Positions 56,701-64,000 of a stretch of DNA of 64,000 nucleotides are shown here, in pieces. The translations under genes were made by a program, and so were the position numbers. Under the pieces are notes generated by a model that worked only from the letters and a program-made list of their open reading frames with translations, was not told the origin of the DNA and ran no database searches. This DNA is from Zygnema cylindricum (lineage: Eukaryota > Streptophyta > Zygnematophyceae > Zygnematales > Zygnemataceae): assembly GCA_037447655.1 (NCBI GenBank), contig JBBHKE010001133.1, positions 175,986-239,985 of the forward strand, given 5' to 3'. The first letter of the stretch is position 1. The number at the start of each line of letters is the position of its first letter.

Positions 56701-58752
56701 CTACAAATGGCTGTACGGAGTTCTAAATGCCGTCTTTTCCACATCTTCCTCGGCAATTCTGATCTGATGATAACCGCTTCGCAAGTCTATCTTCGAAAAC
56801 TATTTAGCACCTCGTAGTCGATCCAACAATTCGTCAATCCTTGGTAGTGGGTATGCATTCTTCACCGTTAACTTGCTTAGCGCTCGGTAATCAATACACA
56901 TACGAAAACCTCCATCTTCCATATTTACGAAGAGGACGGGGGCTCCATACGGTGACTTGCTTGGTTCAATTGCTCCTATTTCGACCTCTTCCACAAGTTG
57001 CTTTTTTAGTTCGTCCAATTCGGTGTTACTCATGTTGTACATCCGAGTAGCCGGGGGTACCGCTCCGGGAACAAACTCTATCTTGTGGTCTACTTCACGC
57101 TTTTGAGGTAATCTTTCTTGGAGCTTCGGGAGAAAAATATCTACGTACTCCTCGAGAAGTTTTGTCACGACTTTCGGGGCATCTTCGGAAGTCTTTCTGG
57201 TGTCGTCACTTTCTTTTGAGTCGAGGTCGCGGTCCTTCTTCTTCCATTCCTCAAGAATCTCCTCCTTTGCCTCCTCCATAGGTCGGACGTCCGCCATACC
57301 AATCGTTTTCCCTTTATTGAGTGCCCTTTTTACCTGTAAGGCCGAAAGTAGGCGTCCCTCTTCCGCTCCCTTACCAACCGCTCCCGCTTTTACCTCAAAC
57401 ACTTCTTCACCTTTCCTCACTCTCATGTCGCCATTTCTCCAATCGATCGTCGCATTCCATTTTTGTAGCCACGACTTCCCTAGGATTACCTCATGGTCTC
57501 CAAGAGGTAATAGATTGAGGGTGTCATACCACTGGAACTTTCTGATTCTGACGCGTATCCTTGAAGTACAATAAGTAATGGTTAGGAAACTTCCGTTGAC
57601 CAAATGTACCGACTGACGATCCTTTAGCACCACGAGAGGGAGTTTCATCTTTTTCACCATCACCTCATTGATGAAGTTTTTCGATGCACCGGAGTCCACC
57701 ATGAAGTTAGTTGCGTTCACTGCGCTTCAACCTTTGAATATTAAAGGGTCTCCTCCTACACCAGCTAGCCTCATGACGTTAAGTTTGCCCTTCTTAGAAC
57801 GTCTCTTTTTTGGGCATTCTTGGGCCATATGGTTCGGGGAACTGCATTGGAAGCATAAGCCATTTTGCTTCCTTCGTTGCAGCTCCTCGGCGGACAAGTC
57901 GTTGGTCTTGGTCTTGGTAGCCTTCTTCTTTTTCTGCAGCATGTTGACCACTTCCTTATCCTCATCAATTGCACCGAGCTCCATGGGGGTTGGACCATCA
58001 TCTCGTCGACCTCCTCCGCTGCTGCTCGACCCATAATGGTTGGGTCTACGGAAAGTGAAGTCTACGTAATCGGTCCGTTCCGCAAACTAAATAATTGCTG
58101 AGAGACTAGGGGTCTTACTTTCCCGGGCAAGCCATTGCTCCACATCCCTCCGAATGGAAGCCTTAAGCCTGTTCACGTAACGATCCACAAATTCATCCTC
58201 CGTCATCGAGGGTATGTGAACTTTACACTCCAAAAACCATTACGTGTATTCCAACACCGAGGTTTGTGGCCTCAAAATCGCGATCCTATCCCTTGCAGCC
58301 TTAGCCGTATTGACACGTTGCCCAGAGTCACGGAGGAGTTGGATGAATAGAGCCCAAATAGTCGGCATCTCATCATTTTCCACCATTGTCCTCCACCATG
58401 CTCCAGCTGCTGCTTTAAGAAGACCACCCGCGTAGTGGATCTTCTCACGGTCTGATATACTCGGGAAATTTTTGAGATAATTTGCAATAGAAAACAACCA
58501 CGTGTCAAGGTTCTTGTGCCTGGCCAGATCGAACTCGTCGAGAAGTCTTAACTTTGGTCTCCTTAAGTCTCTCTCCATACCTCCATGGGGTCGTTCACCC
58601 GAACGAGATTCCAATATTGCGACGGTGTTGCTCAGTTTCGCATTCTGTAATCTCAGGTTTTCTAACTCCCAGAGAACCTGCGCTAACATTTCTGTGGTGG
58701 ACACGCCGTGTTCGTCCATACTGTCGAGTCACGAGGGATAACTTTGATACCA
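53792..58752 (-). pseudogene. Chromovirus (Ty3/gypsy) gag-pol with chromodomain, degenerate
   Basis: Minus-strand order: primer site TGGTATCAAAGTT at 58752-58740; gag from ATG 58719 ('LDTWLFSIANYLKNFP', then after a stop 'FVDRYVNRLKASIRRDV'); zinc knuckle CFQCSSPNHMAQEC at 57855-57814; protease '[12 protein letters not shown]' with the Asp codon at 57696-57694; RT ('PYGAPVLFV', '[19 protein letters not shown]', 'FLDDILVYS' with FLDD at 56601-56590, 'GHVVSRDGI'); RNase H ('SAQEATFKTLKERLV', 'ITDHHALQYL'); integrase ('FVVVDYLTKMAHF', 'IVSNRDRKFVSHFW', 'YHPKTDG', stop, 'IERVNQTL'); chromodomain 'LVRWKGYRVEDDSWVDEEDL' near 54350-54290. About 180 residues follow the chromodomain. At least eight stops occupy expected Gln or Arg codons. 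No 3' LTR was found. Confidence 0.9.
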
Positions 58753-58753
58753 G

Positions 58754-59258
58754 TGTAAAAAGGACAAAGTACCACAATGCACAGCTGAAGATACCAAGGA
58801 TCTCCTCGTAGCAAGAGCAAGAACACACAGCCAAGACAGTTAAAAGTTGCGCTTTATTACTCAAGAGAAGATTACAACATTCAACGCTCGCTGCAAAGGT
58901 CTACTCAAAGAGTCTATTTCGCACTACGTCCGCTCCACTATTTAAACTAACTTTCGCCTAGTCAACCTATTACTGTACAATTGTACACGTGGACCTTCAT
59001 GGTCACCCGAGATCTATCCAAAACATACTCCTAAAACAATACAGTTCAATCTACATTCAGCGTTGCTATGCTGCGTTGCTAAATTGTTACGCTGCTCTAC
59101 TACGTTGCTACGCTACTATGCTGCGCTGGTGTGGAATCGCAGCTGCGCGTCTGTGAAACCACAACTATAGCAGCCTAGTTCTTAGCCACTAAGTACTAAA
59201 CTATGTAACCCATTTACACTTTTGTACTTAATATGTACGGTAAACCCACCTCCCAACA
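58754..59258 (-). repeat. Chromovirus 5' LTR
   Basis: The 505-bp LTR runs on the minus strand from 'tgttgggaggtgggtttacc' (59258) to '-tcctttttaca' (58754). One base separates it from the initiator-methionine-type primer site. It contains repeated 'cgttgctacgctgctct'-like motifs at 59080-59140. Confidence 0.85.
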
Positions 59259-59455
59259 AATCTATTGCTGTATTTTTTTTTTGGTCCGAGAGTGATATAT
59301 TGAGCTCTTTGACCGTTCGATATTCAATACATCAAATATCGACTTCATCGCGAAAAGTTTTTACCAAACACACACCAATAATAATTGCACTGTAAGCATA
59401 AATGTACTGTAGTGGTTGTTAATATTTTTTTTCGCCACCTAAATAGGGAGTCCTC
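59259..59455. other. Unassigned, with a MITE family 1-like remnant
   Basis: Plus 59405-59455 ('gttaatattttttttcgcca' then 'cctaaatag') matches the end region of family 1 MITEs, but no partner end is visible. The rest is AT-rich and unassigned. Confidence 0.4.
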
Positions 59456-59948
59456 TAACAAGTAAAGTTGCCTGCTAGAACTAAGGAAATGAGCCACCAG
59501 CAAACGAATGTGCATCAATCAGAGCACGAAAGTTATCACAATATTCCACCATACTCCCCCCGGAGTATTTATAGTCCCAGATTTGTCCAGCCACCAGAAG
59601 TTCCTCCTAGAGATTAGACTTCTCAAAAGCAGTTTTTAGTGATTCCCATATTTCTTTTGCTTTCTTCATTTTGAGCTGAGACATGACCAAATTCTCGGAG
59701 ATGCACAGAATCAGATTTTTTTGCGCCAATGAGTTTTTCTTCGCCCAGCTCGCATCTGTTTCATCTAAAGTACCATCCAAGACCCCCAGTAGATCAGCAG
59801 TTTCAATTGTGGATTCAACCATCGCCGCCCAATATGCATACTTTTGGCCATTGAATATGGGAATTCTTGATGAAAGAATCATAACCTGTTGTTCTACAAC
59901 CACAGTAGCAGGAGGAGAGCCAGAAGCACTAGTAGTGGAAGTAGACAT
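59456..59948 (-). pseudogene. Copia gag fragment
   Basis: From ATG at 59948 a 113-codon frame shows a copia-type gag N-terminus ('IPIFNGQKYAYWAAMVES', 'LDETDASWAKKNSLAQKNLI', 'KAKEIWESLKTAFEKSNL'). Beyond a stop, degenerate gag-like sequence continues to about 59460. Protease, integrase and RT are absent, so the element is truncated. It is a different copia family from that at 43.7-49.5 kb. Confidence 0.85.
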
Positions 59949-59959
59949 TTAAAGCAGAA

Positions 59960-60872
59960 GCTAACAAGCACCCTACTCAACAGCCAACTTCAAGATGTGA
60001 TAGAATGCAACTCAGTAATCTATGCAGACTCAAATTATGCATAACAATAGCAAGCACAGTGTAGAATCACTCTACAAAGATTCAACTCAATTGATCTAGT
60101 CAACCATAAGATATTCACACTGCAGATTCACAAAAACTGCCTTAGTTTATTAATATCCCAAGACTTGGATAATCACAATTTGTCTAAGTCCTAAACTATA
60201 TACTCATAGTGAGTATCTACTGTTCACACTTATTTATGTGAGTGTACTGTAGTACTGTCCTATGCTACGACAAAGTACTTAAACTGTACTTACTATTCCA
60301 ATAATACTTCCAAACCTAATTTTGCCTTTTCTCTAAATCTGTATGGTGCGACACTATTTTGAATTAGCTAAACTACAAAGCCTTGTTTCCAAATATTTAC
60401 AGATAGAAGACTGTACATTAAATGTTCCTGGCGCTTAGTCAGCAGTTGTCCATAGCATCCAGCTGACTGTTGTCGTGTAGTACGAAACACCTGATACCGT
60501 CCAAGTGTGCTTCGTCATTTACGGTCCCTTCTGAATCGCGTCCGTCAATTCGATGTCAATGAACCGCCTTTCTTGGCTGACCGTACCATACTTTTCCAAA
60601 TATGCGGTTTGCATTCCGTTCGTCCGATTTCATCAATCCGCTCGTTAATATCCCGACACGTGTAACTCGTCATTTGGGCTACCCCGTAAAACCTGCAACA
60701 TCCTTTTCCTGCCCACGCGTGTCCAACTGGTCGTACAGTACACTCTCTTAGTTTTCTATTAATGTAACACTATTTTGGGTAAGAATTACAGATTTTCACT
60801 TCCCAAAACATTCTATGTCCTTAATTCCTCCTCAAAGCTCTATCTACTGAGTAAAGATTTCTAATTTCAACA
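59960..60872 (-). repeat. Copia LTR and leader, minus orientation
   Basis: On the minus strand it starts 'tgttgaaattagaaatcttt' at 60872 and leads to the gag ATG at 59948. The LTR end and primer site within about 59960-60120 are not certain. I see no tRNA-like module in it, unlike the other copia family. Confidence 0.65.
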
Positions 60873-60889
60873 TCCTCAAGACCCGTATT

Positions 60890-61115
60890 ATATTGGCTAC
60901 GAATTGAAAAAAAATTGTAACGGGGTTGAGTTGTACATCGATCGAGAGAGAATTAAACATCATGTCTAAATTTTGAAAAACTTTCGGACAAAAAAAAATT
61001 CTATGAGTTTTGAGATATTTTTTATTTAAACCGTCATATTTGGACTATCGGACGGTCGATGATCAAAGTAGCGATCTAAGAAGATCACATGAAAAGCCCA
61101 TAACATAACTCATCC
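60890..61115. mobile_element. MITE, family 4, truncated inverted copy
   Basis: In reverse orientation it matches 30920-31160 ('agaagatcacatgaaaagcc', 'agagaattaaacatcatgtc', 'ggttgagttgtacatcgatc'). Neither terminus is intact. Confidence 0.7.
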
Positions 61116-61369
61116 TACGCTGTGTCAATTTGCTGAAAATTTCGTATAGCGGCGTGAGCTGTACTATGATCATACGTTAAATTCGTACGTTCATACAAAA
61201 GTGTGCACAAACGCACACACGTACAGTATGCCAACTCTACGCGAGTTTTGTGCCAAGTTTTGTGGGCCTATTAAAGGCCCAATCCATATTGTTAAATACG
61301 TAATAATAAAGACTGCTACAATGTTACACCGTGTATCGCTACTTCGCTACAGGAGTACTGTATAGTACA

Positions 61370-61876
61370 CCGCGAATCGTAATTAGAGTAAATTACTCTA
61401 ATTCGGTCGCTCAAAATTTTGACCCTACCACATGAAATAGAGTAAATTGTTTTATTTTTTTCATTATTCTATTTAAGGTAAAGTTTAATTAGCTTTTTTT
61501 ATTATAATATAGGTTCGTTTATATTTCTGTGGAGTATGGACGACCTCCGACCGTGCAAAATTGTACTTTACTAAGTAAAAAAGCGTAAATAATGATTTAA
61601 TACATGCCGCTATCATGTAACTGCGTTTTAACAAACCGCGTGGTGGAAACGTTGTAATGACGATAAACTGTACGTTTTGCCAAATTCTGTACGTATACCT
61701 TATTTACTGTAAAGGATATTAGCGTGCCAAATTAGAGTACATAAATAAATTAGAGTAAACTTCATAGTTGAAAAAGCTCTATCGCAAAAATTAGCGTTCA
61801 TTACTCTATTTGTTTTTTTTTTTTAGTTTTTCTACTCTATTTTTTTCATAACTCTAATTACGATTTGCGGTGTACT
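61370..61876. mobile_element. MITE, family 2, inverted copy
   Basis: Ends 'tacaccgcgaatcgtaatta' and 'taattacgatttgcggtgta' match those of 26829-27365. The interior matches it in reverse ('gcaaaattgtactttactaa', 'catgtaactgcgttttaaca', 'aaactgtacgttttgcc'). It is non-coding. Confidence 0.88.
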
Positions 61877-61881
61877 GTACT

Positions 61882-62437
61882 GTACACCGTCAATGGCTAT
61901 TTGAGTAAATGAATAAATAGCGTAAAAAAAAAATTAGTGTTTTTAACACAAATCGGAATTTATTTTTTTTGAAAAAAATATATATATATTAGTTAATCCC
62001 TAACTGTAATTTGGGTTGTCCTAAATAATAAATACATGCCCTTTCGATGTCTACAGTAATCTGTGTATCTGTACAAAATATGACAATTCGTACGCCGTCA
62101 CGTTGTTCACACGGTCGACGGACGAACATATGAGAACGTGAATTTTGTCGACGAGTTTGCGTCTCTTTCTTTCATTGCACATTCACATGTGTGCGCAATA
62201 ATGTTTAGTGTCTTTTTATGCCTTTGTAATTCAAAAAGTACCATTTCGTACGGAGATTCCCTGTCCGTACGCCACACTATTTCCATCGCAGTGTACTTTC
62301 CTTATTAACGCTAATTGAAAAAAAAACCTAATTAGAATAATGGAAAAAATAAAATTATGGATTGTATTCCGGGTTTTATTTTTTGGAAAAGGGCACCGAA
62401 TCGGCGTTATATACTCTAATAGCGATTGACGGTGTAC
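61882..62437. mobile_element. MITE, family 3, long form
   Basis: A 556-bp element has inverted ends 'gtacaccgtcaatggctatt' and 'tctaatagcgattgacggtg'. It shares subterminal pieces with family 2 ('caaaatatgacaattcgtac', 'gtccgtacgccacactattt'). It abuts the next elements on both sides. Confidence 0.8.
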
Positions 62438-62585
62438 AGTACACCTTGAATCGTTATTAGCCTTATGTACTCTATATCGACACCCCAAAATTTTGACATT
62501 GATACCTTAAATAGAATAAATTACACTATTTAAGGACGTGGACCATAATATGCCACGTCTCATGGCACTAAATTAGAATGAATGA
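62438..62585. mobile_element. MITE, family 3, remnant split by a family 2 copy
   Basis: It starts 'agtacaccttgaatcgttat' and carries the core 'ctatttaaggacgtggacca' also seen in 30135-30339. Sequence stops at 'gaatgacacta', where the family 2 element begins, so that element inserted into it. Confidence 0.7.
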
Positions 62586-63093
62586 CACTACACCGCGCAT
62601 CGTAATTAGAGTAATGAAAAAATTAGAGTAAAAAAAGAGAAAAAAATAATTAGAGTAATTTATTCTTATTTATGTGATAGAACTGTTTCAAAAAGGAATT
62701 TACTCTAATTTCTGCGGTGTACTCTAATTTGGCAAGCTAATATCCTCTACTGTAAATAAGGTATTCGAACAGAATCTGACAAAACGTACAGTTTATCGTC
62801 ACTATGACTTTTGCACTACGCGGTTTGTTAAAATGCAGTTTCATGATAATGGCCTGTATTAAATCGTTATTTGTACTTTTTTACTTTTAAAAGTGCAATT
62901 TTGCACGGTCGGACGTCGTCCTTTCTCCACACTATTTAAAACGAACATATATTAGAATTAAAAACGCTAATTAAACCTTACCTTAAATAGCATCATGAAA
63001 AAATTAGAATCATTTACTCTATTTGATGTGATAGAGTCGAAATTTCGAGCGACCGAATTAGAGTAATTTACTCTAATTACGATTCGCGGTGTA
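62586..63093. mobile_element. MITE, family 2, direct copy
   Basis: The start 'tacaccgcgcatcgtaatta' and end 'taattacgattcgcggtgta' are inverted repeats. The interior matches 26829-27365 in the same orientation ('gacaaaacgtacagtttatc', 'gcagtttcatgataatggcc'). Confidence 0.88.
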
Positions 63094-63149
63094 ATTAATA
63101 CTTGACAGCTGACACTAATAACTTCTATAGTGTAACAACGATTCACGGT

Positions 63150-63375
63150 GTACTGTACAACGCCAATCGTTATTAGCGTTGTGTACGCTAATTCCGTCCC
63201 GCTTTTTTTTTTTATCCTCAAATAGAGGTATCCACGCTATTTAAAAAAACCTTAATTCCTAATTAGAATAGACGATTTCTTCGAAAATTTTCAAATTCCC
63301 AATTAGCGTAAACCACGCTAATTATTCGTATACGCTAAAAAAACTTACACGCTAATAACGATTGGCTGTGTATTT
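63150..63375. mobile_element. MITE with CGCCAATCGTTATTAG ends
   Basis: The left end 'acaacgccaatcgttattag' and the right end 'cgctaataacgattggctgt' are inverted repeats. The interior is AT-rich with 'ttcctaattagaatag'. It overlaps the start of the family 1 copy to the right. Confidence 0.72.
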
Positions 63376-63565
63376 TTTTGTCTCTTAAAACATCTTTTAT
63401 CCGTACATGATTGTCTCGTTTTCAATTTGGGACCGCCAATCGGAAGCTGAGAATGTTTCCTTTCAACCCAAGCGTCAGATTCAAAATGCCACAAGTGTGT
63501 ACGGTGAAAGATGCTTTAAGTGGCGAATAAACATTAACACTACAGTAATAGCGACTCACGGTGTA
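63352..63565. mobile_element. MITE, family 1, right-hand copy
   Basis: It shares 'ttaaaacatcttttatccgt', 'gaccgccaatcggaagctga' and 'aacattaacac' with 16645-16863. The right end is 'agtaatagcgactcacggtg'. The left end is shared with the neighbouring element, which suggests insertion into or next to a related terminus. Confidence 0.75.
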
Positions 63566-64000
63566 CTTTTACATGATTAGATTTGCAAGAATAATATATT
63601 TCGTACAATTTCGTACAAATACCAAACGTCAAAGTAGTAAATTACCTTCCGTCCTTTCCGCGAGGAAGGGAAGACTTTCCGGACTCTTCGAAAGTTCGAA
63701 ACTAGGGTTAGGTGACAACTTTTTCGAAAACGACAAATCCAAGAAAACACGCACGCACCAGAATAAAAAAGGAAACCAATCAAAGACCTTTTCCGTACAT
63801 CCATGGCGTTGAAAGATTGTAGCTTTTCTTGAAACCCTATTTGTAACGTCACGTCCTCTTTTTTCTTTTTCTGCTGCGGCATTTCGTCCTGTCTTTCTCT
63901 TCGCTCGGAATTTGTCCTATCTGTTTTTTAGGTTTTTTCCGTACTTGTACTTATTTTTGAACACTCCCGAACCCTAATATATGGATTAAGTCAAAGATTT
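63566..64000. other. Right-edge sequence, possible minus-strand first exon
   Basis: A minus-strand frame opening 'MPQQKKKKED' at 63882 has a plausible leader, but no donor site or family match that I can defend. The rest holds 'aaaccctattt' telomere-box-like motifs and no clear gene. Confidence 0.25.

Noticed and set aside
63577-63882. 101-codon minus-strand frame starting MPQQKKKKED
   Set aside because: The start looks plausible, but the remainder has no family resemblance and there is no credible donor. Kept only as a low-confidence note.

Overview
The window is nuclear DNA of a streptophyte (a land plant or a charophyte-grade alga). Three host genes support this: a spliced gene for the thylakoid-lumen photosystem II protein TLP18.3, a 12-exon gene of a plant coiled-coil family (DUF7725, often labelled 'golgin family A'), and an intronless LSM-domain gene of the NAA38/LSMD1 type. 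A tRNA-Gly(TCC) is also present. Introns are long and AT-rich. I cannot name the species.

Layout. 1-0.9 kb: an open retroelement reading frame on the minus strand that runs off the left edge. 2.6-13.3 kb: the DUF7725 gene (minus). 13.3-15.6 kb: a shared divergent upstream region. 15.6-20.9 kb: TLP18.3 (plus). 21-25 kb: intergenic DNA with two MITE-like elements and telomere-box-like repeats. 25.06-25.44 kb: NAA38-like gene (minus), then tRNA-Gly. 26-31.2 kb: minisatellites, MITEs and a decayed tRNA-Gly copy. 31.6-60.9 kb: nested LTR retrotransposons. 60.9-63.6 kb: a dense cluster of nested MITEs with related TACACCG ends.

The retrotransposon block holds: (a) a decayed plus-strand Ty3/gypsy element (about 34.5-43.2 kb) with gag zinc knuckle, protease, a C5-cytosine DNA methyltransferase domain, RT/RNase H and integrase; (b) a minus-strand fragment of the same family (32.8-34.2 kb); (c) a near-complete Ty1/copia element (43.7-49.5 kb) and several solo LTRs of its family inserted in or beside the gypsy element; (d) a minus-strand chromovirus (53.8-59.3 kb) with 5' LTR, methionine-type primer site and chromodomain; (e) a minus-strand copia gag/LTR fragment (59.5-60.9 kb); (f) an unclassified acidic coding remnant (51.7-53.8 kb).

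Three observations stand out. First, the methyltransferase sits between protease and RT of the gypsy element, so this retrotransposon carried its own DNA methylation enzyme. Second, four copia-family LTRs carry, antisense to the element, a tRNA-like module with A-box-like and B-box-like motifs. Third, in both spliced host genes the intron ends next to many splice sites contain decayed tandem copies of the exon edge plus its splice site, at at least seven exon edges. Most premature stops in the retroelements fall where glutamine or arginine codons are expected, as C-to-T decay would produce.
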